Assembly (NCBI GenBank): GCA_026417975.1
Contig: JAOACD010000009.1
Location: 310,001 to 374,000, forward strand
Direction of reading: 5' to 3'
From: Melioribacter sp.
GTDB lineage: Bacteria; Bacteroidota; Ignavibacteria; Ignavibacteriales; Melioribacteraceae
DNA length: 64,000 nucleotides
The translations under genes and the position numbers were made by a program. The notes beneath the pieces were generated by a model. The model searched no databases. It worked only from the letters and a program-made list of their open reading frames with translations, and was not told where the DNA came from. Position 1 is the stretch's first letter. Each line of letters starts with the position of its first letter. This document shows, piece after piece, positions 10,996-22,914 of the stretch.

Positions 10996-11665
10996 TGTTA
11001 TTACTGCTGTGCCAGATTTTTTTATTAGCCCATTAAATACTAGCATAATTAAAAGAGCACAGGAGAAAAAAAAAGTTGAAATTCATGTTCATAACTTACG
11101 TGATTATGCATACGATAAACATAAGCAAATTGATGATAAGCCGTTTGGTGGTGGACCTGGAATGCTTTTAAAGCCAGAACCGTTCTTTGAATGTATTGAA
11201 AAACTTTTAAAAGAAAGAAATTATGAACATATTATTTATCTTACACCAGGTGGGAAATTTTACAATCAAGAATTAGCTAAAAAATATTCTCTTGCTCAGA
11301 ATATTATAATTATTGCAGGACATTATAAAGGAATAGATGATCGTGTTAGACAAAAATTTGCAACAGATGAAATTTCAATTGGAAATTATATTTTGACAGG
11401 TGGTGAAATTCCAGCTTTGGCAATTATTGATTCTGTAATTCGATTGATACCTGGTGTTCTTAATGATAGTGAGTCTGCTCTAAATGATTCTTTGATAGAT
11501 GGTAATTATATTGAAGCACCATATTATACTCGTCCAGCAGAATATAAAGGGATGAAAGTCCCAGATGTTTTACTTTCTGGACACGAAAAAAAAATAAAAG
11601 AATGGAAAGAAGAACAATCAAAATTTTTGACAGAAAAATGGAAAAAATTAAATAATTTGGAGTAA
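10982..11665 (+). CDS. trmD: tRNA (guanine-N1)-methyltransferase
   Basis: [37 protein letters not shown]. Confidence 0.98.
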   Translation: MMRIDVITAVPDFFISPLNTSIIKRAQEKKKVEIHVHNLRDYAYDKHKQIDDKPFGGGPGMLLKPEPFFECIEKLLKERNYEHIIYLTPGGKFYNQELAKKYSLAQNIIIIAGHYKGIDDRVRQKFATDEISIGNYILTGGEIPALAIIDSVIRLIPGVLNDSESALNDSLIDGNYIEAPYYTRPAEYKGMKVPDVLLSGHEKKIKEWKEEQSKFLTEKWKKLNNLE

Positions 11666-11667
11666 CA

Positions 11668-12015
11668 ATGGATAAAATAAAAGAACTAACTGCTGATCAA
11701 ATAAGGACTGACTTACCAGCTTTTAAAGCAGGAGATCATATTCGTGTTCACGTAAGAGTAATAGAAGGCGATAAAGAAAGAATTCAAGCTTTCGAAGGAG
11801 ATGTTATCAACATTAGAGGTACAGGACTTAGTAAGACATTTACTGTTAGAAAAATTTCTAGTGGAGTTGGAGTTGAAAGAATTTTCCCATACAATTCTCC
11901 CAAGATTGCTAAAATAGAAGTGTTACGCGAAGGTAAAGTTCGTCGTGCAAAATTGTTTTACCTGCGTAAACTTACTGGTAAGGCAGCAAAGATTAAAGAC
12001 AAAAATCTTAAGTAA
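11668..12015 (+). CDS. rplS: 50S ribosomal protein L19
   Basis: [42 protein letters not shown]. Confidence 0.98.
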   Translation: MDKIKELTADQIRTDLPAFKAGDHIRVHVRVIEGDKERIQAFEGDVINIRGTGLSKTFTVRKISSGVGVERIFPYNSPKIAKIEVLREGKVRRAKLFYLRKLTGKAAKIKDKNLK

Positions 12016-12023
12016 CTTTTACG

Positions 12024-12055
12024 AAAAGCCGCTATACATTGGCGGCTTTTTATTT
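12024..12055 (+). terminator. Intrinsic terminator after rplS
   Basis: AAAAGCCGC-tatacattg-GCGGCTTTT perfect 9-bp stem plus T run. Confidence 0.88.
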
Positions 12056-12064
12056 GAGTAAAAA

Positions 12065-12823
12065 ATGAACTTATATCTTCCAAATAATATCTTTGCTTCA
12101 ATTTTTGAAGCAGTTGCTCCCTTAGATTCGAATATTAAAATTATAAAAAAAGACTCTGCACTTCTTGCAAAACAATTACTTAATGATGAGTATTCTATTG
12201 CTTTAATTCCATCCTTAGAATTAATTAATGTAGAGGATTTGTTTATATCTTCCAAAGTAAGTATCTCTTTTGATGGGCTTCTATCGCATTCTTATTTTTA
12301 TTTCACAGAAAATGAACGAGTTATAGACAAGGTTTTTGTTCGTGCAGATGCTACAATAAATGAAATCATTTTAACAAAAATTTTATTTGCAGAAAGATAT
12401 AATATATATCCTGAAATTATACTAGATACTTCTTCTGAAACACAAGGAGGAAGAGACTATTTAGTCTGTGGTAATGAAAACTTTATTAGATGGCATTTTA
12501 GTAAGGGAATAAGCTTTGCAGATGAGATTTCTGATTTAATAGACCTCCCATATGTTAACTTTATTTTTGCTTCTCAAAATAAAGAGTCATTAGAAAATTT
12601 TAATAAACATTTTGAAGATATTGATAGAAAAATTGAAGATAATATTGAAAAAATTCTTTTACCTCTGAGTTATTCTGAAAATGCGAAAAACTTTATTATA
12701 GAGAATCTTGGCTCGGTTTATTATGAATTTACGGATAATGAAATTGAGGCACTCCGTGAATTAATTAAACTTCTTTATTATCATGAAGTTATAGATGATA
12801 TTTTTGATTTGAATTTTGTTTGA
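12065..12823 (+). CDS. Possible MqnA-like / periplasmic-binding-fold protein
   Basis: LLAKQLLNDEYSIALIPSLEL pattern resembles MqnA-type proteins; weak recognition. Confidence 0.4.
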   Translation: MNLYLPNNIFASIFEAVAPLDSNIKIIKKDSALLAKQLLNDEYSIALIPSLELINVEDLFISSKVSISFDGLLSHSYFYFTENERVIDKVFVRADATINEIILTKILFAERYNIYPEIILDTSSETQGGRDYLVCGNENFIRWHFSKGISFADEISDLIDLPYVNFIFASQNKESLENFNKHFEDIDRKIEDNIEKILLPLSYSENAKNFIIENLGSVYYEFTDNEIEALRELIKLLYYHEVIDDIFDLNFV

Positions 12824-12842
12824 TATATATAAACTTTATATG

Positions 12843-13169
12843 CTAGAGACTATTCTTAATATTTATATAATCATAGAAAAAAATTACGTAGTTGGTTTTA
12901 AAGCAATAAGCTACGAAGTAGAGGGAACTGATGAATTAAAAATCAAATTCTTAAAAGAGAATGCTAAAAAAGATTTTGATAAGGCTTACCATTTCAGTGC
13001 CCCAAGGAATTCAAAAGGGGAATTTATGCCTTATAGAAAGTTTTCCAAATTAGAAGCTCAAGGGATGCAGTTTCAGCTTTTTGAAGAAATATTTGAAAGA
13101 TTTAATGTTCCTGAAAATCCATTAATCTGTGTCACTCCAGTTGTAAATGGTAAAATTCTTTCATCCTGA
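12843..13169 (+). CDS. Hypothetical protein
   Basis: ORF coupled to preceding gene; family not recognised; ORF-track start 12816, ATG candidate 12843. Confidence 0.5.
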   Translation, partial: LETILNIYIIIEKNYVVGFKAISYEVEGTDELKIKFLKENAKKDFDKAYHFSAPRNSKGEFMPYRKFSKLEAQGMQFQLFEEIFERFNVPENPLICVTPVVNGKILSS

Positions 13170-13170
13170 A

Positions 13171-13785
13171 TTATAAAAGATATTTGATAATTATAAAACC
13201 ACCAATAAGTAAAATCGTAAAGGCAAAAGCAAGCCAGTTGAAATACTTGTCAATAAAGCTTTTTATTTGTGGGCCAAATTTCCAAATTAATCCCGCAACT
13301 AAATAAAATCTTCCAGCTCTGCCTACAATCGAAGCTATTATGAACCAAAATATATTTATATTAAATGCACCACCTGAAATAGTAAAAACTTTATAAGGTA
13401 TAGGTGTAAATCCTGCTGTAAAAATTATCCAAAAATTCCATTCATCATACAATTTTTTTACATTATAAAAAACATTATGAGAAAATCCTGGAATATTAGC
13501 AAAGAAAAACTCTGCTATAGAAGAAAATTGATTGGGAGAAGACCACCATAAAAAATGTCCTATACTATAACCAAATAAAGCTCCTAATACAGAAGCAATG
13601 GAACACACAAAAGCAAATTTAAAAGCTTTTTTTTGTGAGCCTAAAACTAGAGCAATTAAAAGTGCATCTGGAGGAATAGGGAAGAAAGAAGCTTCTGCAA
13701 AGGATAATAAAAATAAAGCAGGTAAACCATATGGTGTTTCTGCCCAGTGAAGAACCCAATCATATAACCTTCTTAAGAGTTTCAT
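13171..13785 (-). CDS. VTT/DedA (YqaA-like) membrane protein
   Basis: FPIPPDALLIALVLG and AGFTPIPYKVFTISGGAFNINIFWF. Confidence 0.85.
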   Translation of the reverse strand: MKLLRRLYDWVLHWAETPYGLPALFLLSFAEASFFPIPPDALLIALVLGSQKKAFKFAFVCSIASVLGALFGYSIGHFLWWSSPNQFSSIAEFFFANIPGFSHNVFYNVKKLYDEWNFWIIFTAGFTPIPYKVFTISGGAFNINIFWFIIASIVGRAGRFYLVAGLIWKFGPQIKSFIDKYFNWLAFAFTILLIGGFIIIKYLL

Positions 13786-13898
13786 AAATCTAACTTTTTT
13801 AAGAACGAAGTATATAAAATTTATCCTTATTAGAAAATAATTTTAATTGCATTTTAGAGCTCCTAAAATTATTTTGTATAAAAAACTTGGAGAAGAAA

Positions 13899-15722
13899 AT
13901 GCCTATATTAAAAGATTTTAAAACTATACCTCAATTGTTTAACATTGTTACTACAGATTTTGGTAAAGGAAAAGAACGCCCTGCTCTTAAACATAAAATA
14001 GATGACAATTGGATTGGGATTACATATGACCAGTTGTATGAGGAAACAGAAAATTTTGCTTGTGGATTAGCATCATTAGGTGTAAAAAGAGAACATAAGG
14101 TAGCAATCATTTCTGAAAACCGTCCTGAGTGGGTATACTCGGATATGGCAATCTTAGGAATAGGTGCAATTGATGTTCCTATATATCCAATTTCAACTTC
14201 AGAAACAATTGAATATATCTTGAATAATTCTGAATCAATTGGAGTAATTGTTTCTAATAAGTTTCAACTAAATAAGATTCTTAAGATTAGGAACAATTGT
14301 AAGCATTTAAAATTTATTATTATAATGAATAATCATGAAAAAACAAACGATAAGGATGTTTATTCATTTGAAGAAGTCCAGGTTAAAGGAAAAGAATTTA
14401 GGAAAGAAAACCCTAATTATTTCAAAGAACAAAGTGAACTTTGTAGAGAAAATGACTTATGTACTATTATTTATACTTCAGGTACTACTGGCGAGCCAAA
14501 GGGAGTAATGCTTACTCATAGAAATATTGTTTCAAATATTAAAGCTGCTCATGAAGTATTTTATATTGATGAGAATGATGTATTTCTTTCGTTTTTACCG
14601 TTATGTCATATTTTTGAGCGAATGGCAGGTTATTATACAGCTTTTTCTTCTGGAGGTACTATAGCTTATGCAGAATCTATTGAGAAAATCGCAAATAATT
14701 TACTTGAAATAAGACCTACAATAGTTACAGCTGTTCCAAGGCTATTTGAAAGAATGTATTCAAAAATAAAAAGGAATGTTGAAAGCCAATCAGAAAGAAA
14801 GCAGAAAATTTTTAATTGGGCTATAGAAGTAGGGAAGGAATATCAATTAGCAAAAAAATCGAATCAACCAGTTCCACTAACTCTTACTCTAAAACATAAA
14901 ATAGCTGATAAATTGGTTCTTTCAAAATTGCGAGAACGAACCGGAGGTAGAATAAGATTTTTTATTTCAGGAGGAGCCGCATTAGCAAGGGAATTAGGAA
15001 TCTTTTTTGAAGCAGTAGGTATTTTAATAATCGAAGGCTATGGATTGACAGAATCTTCACCGGTTCTTACTGTAAATAGAGTTAATGATTATAAATTTGG
15101 AACAGTAGGAAAACCTCTTCCGGGTGTTGAAATAAAAATTGCTAAAGATGGTGAAATACTTGCCTCGGGACCTAATATTATGGTTGGATATTATAAAAAT
15201 AAAAAAGAAACAGAAGAGGTTTTGAAAGATGGCTGGCTTCATACTGGAGATATTGGAGTTTTTGATGCAGAAGGATTTTTGATTATTACAGATCGTAAAA
15301 AACACTTGTTTAAAACTTCACAAGGGAAATATATTGCACCAACTCCCATTGAAAATATGTTTTTGGCAAGTAAGTATATTGACCAGTTTGTAATAATTGG
15401 TGATCGTAGAATGTTTATAACCGCTTTAATTGTTCCAGATTTTGAAGCATTGAAGGAATATGCAGACGCTAACCGAATTCAATATAACAGCATAGAAGAA
15501 CTTGTTAAAATGAAGCAGATTTATGAACTACTTGATAGAGAACTCGATCAATTTCAAAAGAAGTTAGCAAGTTTTGAGCGCATTAGAAAATTTGCAATAC
15601 TCGATAAACCTTTTTCTATCGAAACAGGAGAATTAACACCATCACTAAAAGTAAGAAGAAAAGTTATAGAAGAAAGATATAAAGATTTGATTGAAGAAAT
15701 GTACAAAAGTCTTGAAGGATGA
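13899..15722 (+). CDS. Long-chain acyl-CoA synthetase (AMP-dependent)
   Basis: TIIYTSGTTGEPKGVMLTHRN; GYGLTESSPVL; DGWLHTGDIG. Confidence 0.95.
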   Translation: MPILKDFKTIPQLFNIVTTDFGKGKERPALKHKIDDNWIGITYDQLYEETENFACGLASLGVKREHKVAIISENRPEWVYSDMAILGIGAIDVPIYPISTSETIEYILNNSESIGVIVSNKFQLNKILKIRNNCKHLKFIIIMNNHEKTNDKDVYSFEEVQVKGKEFRKENPNYFKEQSELCRENDLCTIIYTSGTTGEPKGVMLTHRNIVSNIKAAHEVFYIDENDVFLSFLPLCHIFERMAGYYTAFSSGGTIAYAESIEKIANNLLEIRPTIVTAVPRLFERMYSKIKRNVESQSERKQKIFNWAIEVGKEYQLAKKSNQPVPLTLTLKHKIADKLVLSKLRERTGGRIRFFISGGAALARELGIFFEAVGILIIEGYGLTESSPVLTVNRVNDYKFGTVGKPLPGVEIKIAKDGEILASGPNIMVGYYKNKKETEEVLKDGWLHTGDIGVFDAEGFLIITDRKKHLFKTSQGKYIAPTPIENMFLASKYIDQFVIIGDRRMFITALIVPDFEALKEYADANRIQYNSIEELVKMKQIYELLDRELDQFQKKLASFERIRKFAILDKPFSIETGELTPSLKVRRKVIEERYKDLIEEMYKSLEG

Positions 15723-15835
15723 ATTAGAAATTAAGTTTTATAATAATTTTTTTAGCTCAGAGCTTAAAGATATACTTTTTTATATTATCGCTGAAAGGAA
15801 ATGATTATATTAAGAATAAAATTGATAATAGATTG

Positions 15836-15910
15836 TACCCCCGAGAGGACTCGAACCTCCGACCAAGAGTTTAGGAAACTCCTGCTCTATCCATACTGAG
15901 CTACGGGGGC
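15836..15910 (-). tRNA. tRNA-Arg (CCT)
   Basis: Minus-strand cloverleaf; GGAGT-TTCCTAA-ACTCT anticodon arm; GGTTCGAGTCC T arm. Confidence 0.93.
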
Positions 15911-16078
15911 AATTTAAGAACAAATTTTTTTATTGATTAAAAGGCAATAGATTAATCATAGCAAATATAAAAAAATTGTATTTATACTTCCCAATTTTAT
16001 TATAGTCTGTCAGATAATATCAAAAACTTAGAAATATAATTGATATTACTTCAATCTTTTAGTTATTTTTGTAATTGA

Positions 16079-17404
<1,326 letters not shown>

Positions 17405-17411
17405 ACCTATT

Positions 17412-17460
17412 GGCTGTCTCAATTATGAAATCTTTTCTAATTGAGGCAGCCATCTTTTTA
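17412..17460 (+). terminator. Intrinsic terminator after eno
   Basis: GGCTGTCTCAATTA ... TAATTGAGGCAGCC stem (one T-G wobble) then T-rich tail. Confidence 0.85.
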
Positions 17461-17488
17461 TTATTTATCTAATTTTTAGGAGTTAAAA

Positions 17489-18280
17489 TTGGAACTAAAT
17501 TTATTAGGTAAAAATGTACTAATAACTGCAGCAAGCAAAGGCATAGGGAAAGCAACCGCAGAACGTTTTATTAAAGAGGGTTGTAATGTTGCTATATGTT
17601 CCAGAAACCAAGAAAATTTATCAAAAGCAGCACATGAGATAAAATCACTCTATAATAAAGAACCACTTTGTATTGTTTGTGATATCAATAAGTTGGAAGA
17701 TATTGTAAATACGTTTAAAGTTGTTAATGAAACATTTGGTGCAATTGATATTCTTGTTAATAATTGTGGTGGACCACGAGCTGGTTATTTTGAAGAGTTA
17801 AGTGATGATGATTGGGATTTTGCTTTTAAGCAAATATTGATGAGTGCTGTAAGATTTATACGTCTAGTGTTACCAGCTATGAAAGAAAGAAAGTGGGGGA
17901 GAATAATTAATATTACATCTGTTTCAGTTAAGCAACCAATAGATAATTTAATTTTATCAAATTCAATGAGAAATGCTGTTACTGCGCTTGCAAAAACATT
18001 GAGTAATCAAGTTGGAAAATATAATATTACAATAAATAATGTTGCCCCTGGTTATACATTAACATCAAGGATTTACGAATTATCTGAGATAAAAGCTAAA
18101 CAATTGGGAACTACTCAGGAAGCAGTTCTTTCCTCGATGGCAGAAGAAGTTCCAGTTAAAAGATTAGCTAGTCCACACGAGGTAGCTGCCTTAATTGCTT
18201 TCCTTGCTTCTGATCATGCTGGATATATAACTGGTTCTACAATCGCAATAGATGGGGGTGTAATTAAAGCAACTTACTAA
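17489..18280 (+). CDS. SDR-family oxidoreductase
   Basis: ITAASKGIGKATAERF; ILVNNCGG; ITGSTIAIDGG. Confidence 0.93.
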   Translation: MELNLLGKNVLITAASKGIGKATAERFIKEGCNVAICSRNQENLSKAAHEIKSLYNKEPLCIVCDINKLEDIVNTFKVVNETFGAIDILVNNCGGPRAGYFEELSDDDWDFAFKQILMSAVRFIRLVLPAMKERKWGRIINITSVSVKQPIDNLILSNSMRNAVTALAKTLSNQVGKYNITINNVAPGYTLTSRIYELSEIKAKQLGTTQEAVLSSMAEEVPVKRLASPHEVAALIAFLASDHAGYITGSTIAIDGGVIKATY

Positions 18281-18520
18281 AAAATGTGATTAAATAATAA
18301 TTAGCTAAAATAAAGGTAATTGTAAAATAAATGGCTTAGTAAAGTTCGGTTTTTATAAAAGCGAATGATAATTAAAAAATTTTATACTAGAACAATATAA
18401 TTCCACATAGAAGCAACCATTACTTGTTCCTCTTACTATTTAGAAAAAAAATTTAGTAAAAATTTCCCAATAGTTATTTCTTAGTTATCCGGTTATTTTC
18501 CTCATAAATAGAGGACAAAT

Positions 18521-20080
18521 ATGAAAAAAGAGATTGAATTAACAGTACATCCCGATTATATCTTTAATTATGAATTTATAAAAAGCCAAGCGGCATCTCT
18601 TTTAAAAGTCAGCGCTAATGAATTAACTTTTGTAAGGATCTTAAAACGCTCTATTGATGCAAGAAAAAAAGAACCTGTTTATAAATTAAAGACTATTGTC
18701 TATATCAATGAGCAACCTGAAGAGTTATATAGGAAAATTGATTTTAATGCTGTCGATAGTAGTAAAAAAGTAATAATAGTAGGATTTGGTCCTGCAGGAA
18801 TGTTTGCTGCATTAAGATTGATTGAATTAGGAATTAAACCAATTATAGTAGAGCGTGGTAAAGATGTTCAAAATAGAAGAAGAGATTTAAAAGCTATACA
18901 AAGAGATGGTATAGTAAATCCAAATTCCAATTACTGCTTTGGGGAAGGAGGTGCAGGCACTTATAGTGATGGAAAACTTTATACACGATCAACAAAAAGG
19001 GGGGACGTGTATAGAATTCTTTCATTGTTTGTTCAACATGGAGCCCCAGAGGAGATCTTAATTGATTCCCATCCTCATATCGGGTCTAATAAATTGCCTA
19101 AGATAGTACAAAATATTAGGCAAACAATTCTCAATTGTAATGGCGAAATACATTTTAATTCTAGAGTAACCGATTTCATTATAAAAGACAAAACGGTTAT
19201 TGGTGTAATAATTAATAATGAAAAAGAAATTATTGCTGATGCTGTAATTCTTGCAGCAGGACATTCAGCTAGAGACATATATTATTTATTAGATAAAAAA
19301 GGTATAAAGTTAGAACCCAAACCTTTTGCAGTAGGAGTAAGAATTGAACATCCACAAAGTTTAATAGACGAAATTCAGTATCATTCTAAAGTTAGGCATC
19401 ATAATTTACCAGCAGCAAGTTATAGCCTAACATGCCAAATAGACGAACATGGTGTTTATTCTTTTTGTATGTGTCCAGGTGGAATAATCATCCCTGCTTC
19501 TACTGCACAAGATGAGCTTGTGTTAAACGGTATGAGTGTATCAAGGAGAAACTCTCCATATGCAAATTCAGGACTTGTGGTTTCAGTTGGAGAGAGAGAT
19601 TGGGAAAAGTTTAAGAACTTTGGAGTTTTTGCTGGTTTGGAATACCAAAAGCAAATTGAAAGAAAAGCATATGAAGCTGGTGGTGGAAATCAGCAAGCTC
19701 CTGCACAAAGAGTTACAGATTTTTTGAGTAAGAAATTATCGAATTCCTTACCAAAAACCTCGTATATACCTGGTACTAAAAGTGCAAATTTGCATGAGGT
19801 TTTACCCAAAAATATTGTAAAGAGTTTAATAGGTGCTATGAAAATTTTTAATAAAAAAATGAAAGGTTTTATAACTGAAGAAGCCCAATTGCTTGCACCG
19901 GAAACTCGAACAAGTTCACCTATAAGAATTCCAAGAAACAGTGTAACTTTGATGCATATTGAAATTGAAGGTCTTTTTCCTTGTGGAGAAGGTGCTGGTT
20001 ATGCAGGAGGAATTGTGTCTTCTGCAATTGATGGCGAAAAGGTTGCAGAATCAGTAACAGTTTATCTTAATAGAAAATAA
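18521..20080 (+). CDS. FAD-dependent oxidoreductase (COG2509-like)
   Basis: VIIVGFGPAGMFAALRLIELG Rossmann motif; GEGAGYAGGIVSSAIDG C-terminus. Confidence 0.88.
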   Translation: MKKEIELTVHPDYIFNYEFIKSQAASLLKVSANELTFVRILKRSIDARKKEPVYKLKTIVYINEQPEELYRKIDFNAVDSSKKVIIVGFGPAGMFAALRLIELGIKPIIVERGKDVQNRRRDLKAIQRDGIVNPNSNYCFGEGGAGTYSDGKLYTRSTKRGDVYRILSLFVQHGAPEEILIDSHPHIGSNKLPKIVQNIRQTILNCNGEIHFNSRVTDFIIKDKTVIGVIINNEKEIIADAVILAAGHSARDIYYLLDKKGIKLEPKPFAVGVRIEHPQSLIDEIQYHSKVRHHNLPAASYSLTCQIDEHGVYSFCMCPGGIIIPASTAQDELVLNGMSVSRRNSPYANSGLVVSVGERDWEKFKNFGVFAGLEYQKQIERKAYEAGGGNQQAPAQRVTDFLSKKLSNSLPKTSYIPGTKSANLHEVLPKNIVKSLIGAMKIFNKKMKGFITEEAQLLAPETRTSSPIRIPRNSVTLMHIEIEGLFPCGEGAGYAGGIVSSAIDGEKVAESVTVYLNRK

Positions 20081-20364
20081 TTATTTTTGAAGATAAATAT
20101 TAATTTGTGAAAAACTTTACTTACTAAATAGGAACCTACTAGAACCTCTTTTTTGAAATTTTAATTTGGTACAGTAATGTAAAAAGATTGCTTTAACTAA
20201 AGCTGTTTTACCTGTGATTATATAGATATTTTGTGCTTTGTATATATTTTTTAGTTCGATAATAACTAGATATTTTTAATAATTAGGTACATAATTTTAT
20301 AAATTTTTTTATGCATAAAACTTCGAGCAATATACTTTTTACAATGTTGCAAAATTGTAATTAT

Positions 20365-22527
20365 TTACTTTAAAAGTAACATTTTCTTTGTATCTATATT
20401 TAAGCCATCAATTTCTAAACGATAAAAATATACTCCACTTGATAAATCACTAGCATTAAATTTTAGAGAATAATTTCCTGCATCAAGTTCATTGTTTATA
20501 AGTATACTAACTAATTTACCGAAAATATCGTAGACTGAAAGTTTTACATTGCATCTTTTTGATAAATCAAACCTAATTGTTGTTGTTGGATTAAATGGAT
20601 TTGGATAATTTTGGTAAAGTGTAAATTTCTGAGGAATAGCTTTAGTGTTATTTTCAATACTAAGAGTTACACCGCTTTCACGATATACGGCAAGTCCTCT
20701 TTGCGTTCCTATCCATATGTTATCTCTTGAGTCGACTTTTATTGTATTTATAACGTTATGAGGTAAAGGAGAATTTGAAGAATTAAATGTTGTCCATTTT
20801 GACCCGTTAAACTTTACTAGCCCATCAGTTCCAATCCAAATATTTCCTTTATTATCAACTGTTAGTGCAGTTATAGAATTATTTGTTAAATCGGAATTCG
20901 TAGTGTTATAGATAGTCCAATTGCTTCCATCAAATTTTCCAAGGCCGTAGTTAGTTCCAACCCATATGTTTCCTTGATAATCGGCAGCTAAAGAAAGAAC
21001 CATCATACCCAATCCAATATTGAATGTATTGAAATTAGTCCAATTTAAACCGTCAAACTTAGCAAGACCTAAGTCAGTTCCAATCCATTTATTGTTTTTA
21101 TTATCAATTGCTATAGCATTTACACGATTGGAGGGAATATATGAGTTATGATTATTGTAAATAGTCCAATTTGAACCGTCAAATTTTACAAGGCCGCCCC
21201 AATCTGTACCAACCCATACGTTTCCTTGATAATCGTATTCTATTGCGTTAATTGAATTATCTGGTAAACTAGAGTTAGATGTATTATAGATTATCCAAGT
21301 TTTTCCATCAAATTTAACCAAACCACTTGTTTCAGTCCCAATCCATATGTTTTTTTGAGGATCAATTTTTATTGATTTAATGTTATTGTCTGGTAAGCCT
21401 GAATTTCCAGTAGTGAATTTAACCCAATTTGATCCATCAAATTTAAAAAGCCCCTGAAAAATTGCAGCAATCCATTTATTATTTTTATCATCAATTTCTA
21501 TTGATCTAATCTCTTTCTCTTGTATGCCAGGGTTATATGAGTTGTAAATAGTCCATTTATTTCCATCAAACTTAGCAAGTCCTCCTTTTTGTGTCCCAAT
21601 CCATTTATTACCATTTGAATCAATTGTTAAAGAATTTACTATATTATGCGGCAGACCTGAATTAAAATAGTTGTAAATTGTCCAAATTGTACCATCGAAA
21701 CTTGCAAGTCCGTCTTCTGTTGCAATCCATATATTGCCTTGCTCATCTGCTAAAATAAACTTAACAAAATTAATTGGTTGCCCAGAATTTGATTGATTAT
21801 ACAGTATCCAATTAGAGCCATCAAACTTTACAATTCCTTTACCATATAAGCCAAACCATTTGTTACCATGTTTATCAATAGCTATTGTGTTTACTTTTTC
21901 AAGTATTAAATTTGAATATAATGTATCATAAAAATACCAACTTCTACCATCGAACCTTGCAATCCCTCCGTATGTACCAATCCATTTAGTTCCTTGGGCA
22001 TCAATAACTATAGAAAGAATTGCTTCGTTCAGTAACCCAGAATTTTTACTATTATAAACAGTCCAATTTGTTCCATCAAACTTGGCTAGGCCATGCGATG
22101 TTCCAATCCACATGTTACCTTGATTGTCTATAGTCATACATGTAACTAAATTGCTTGGTAATCCAGAATTTGATGTATTATATATTGTAAAACTTAAGCC
22201 ATTAAATTTAATCAAACCTTCATTGTAAGGATTAGACCATAAGTTTCCTTCTTTATCTATGGCTAATGTGCCTAGCCAGTTATTAGGTATTCTTGAATTT
22301 GATGAATTGTAAACACTCCATATGGAACCATCAAATTTAGCAAGACCACCGCCCCAAGTGGCAATCCATTTATTTCCTTGTTTATCAATAACAATTGCGG
22401 AAACATTATTATCTGGAATTTGAATATTAAAACTGACCCAATCTGGATATTGAGAAAGAGTTAGATCTACTAAAGAACTTAGAATTAAAATTGTATTTAT
22501 AAAAAATTTTATACCTTTCATATGCAT
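20365..22527 (-). CDS. Secreted beta-propeller repeat protein with T9SS type A sorting domain
   Basis: Signal peptide; about 14 repeats 'GNKWIGT..GLAKFDGSNWTIYNTSNSGLP.N.V..I.ID'; C-terminal YQNYPNPFNPTTTIRFDLS...GVYFYRLEIDG...KKMLLLK. Confidence 0.93.
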   Translation of the reverse strand: MHMKGIKFFINTILILSSLVDLTLSQYPDWVSFNIQIPDNNVSAIVIDKQGNKWIATWGGGLAKFDGSIWSVYNSSNSRIPNNWLGTLAIDKEGNLWSNPYNEGLIKFNGLSFTIYNTSNSGLPSNLVTCMTIDNQGNMWIGTSHGLAKFDGTNWTVYNSKNSGLLNEAILSIVIDAQGTKWIGTYGGIARFDGRSWYFYDTLYSNLILEKVNTIAIDKHGNKWFGLYGKGIVKFDGSNWILYNQSNSGQPINFVKFILADEQGNIWIATEDGLASFDGTIWTIYNYFNSGLPHNIVNSLTIDSNGNKWIGTQKGGLAKFDGNKWTIYNSYNPGIQEKEIRSIEIDDKNNKWIAAIFQGLFKFDGSNWVKFTTGNSGLPDNNIKSIKIDPQKNIWIGTETSGLVKFDGKTWIIYNTSNSSLPDNSINAIEYDYQGNVWVGTDWGGLVKFDGSNWTIYNNHNSYIPSNRVNAIAIDNKNNKWIGTDLGLAKFDGLNWTNFNTFNIGLGMMVLSLAADYQGNIWVGTNYGLGKFDGSNWTIYNTTNSDLTNNSITALTVDNKGNIWIGTDGLVKFNGSKWTTFNSSNSPLPHNVINTIKVDSRDNIWIGTQRGLAVYRESGVTLSIENNTKAIPQKFTLYQNYPNPFNPTTTIRFDLSKRCNVKLSVYDIFGKLVSILINNELDAGNYSLKFNASDLSSGVYFYRLEIDGLNIDTKKMLLLK

Positions 22528-22914
22528 CTAAAATATTGTTTATTAAAAAAAGTAAAGCTTATCTAAATAAAAATCAAAAAATCAATGGAAGTTGCTTTGC
22601 TTTTTTTAACAGCAAATTCATAACGCTGTTTATAATAACATAGATACTTGAGTTTAAAGTTTAATTTTGTATTTAGAATATTCATTTTTAGCGGTATTCT
22701 TTTAATTAAAAACCATACTTCATTATAAAATGCTTTTCTTGAGATGTAATTTAGTTACATATTGATAGCTTAATTTTTTGAGGGGTAGATAGTACGATTT
22801 AATGTAAAAAATATTATAAGAATTAAATTAAACAAATAAAGAAAGGATTATTTAATTTATAAATTTCCCCGGCTTTTGAAGCTAATTTTTAGTTAATTTG
22901 TTAAGTTTAACTAA

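Noticed and set aside
18281-18520. 240-bp noncoding gap, considered for a riboswitch or ncRNA
   Set aside because: No recognisable riboswitch core, strong stem or GC-rich structured segment visible.
20365-22527. Repeat array as a possible CRISPR or satellite
   Set aside because: The periodicity is ~42 codons, stays in frame, and encodes a protein repeat with signal peptide and sorting domain.
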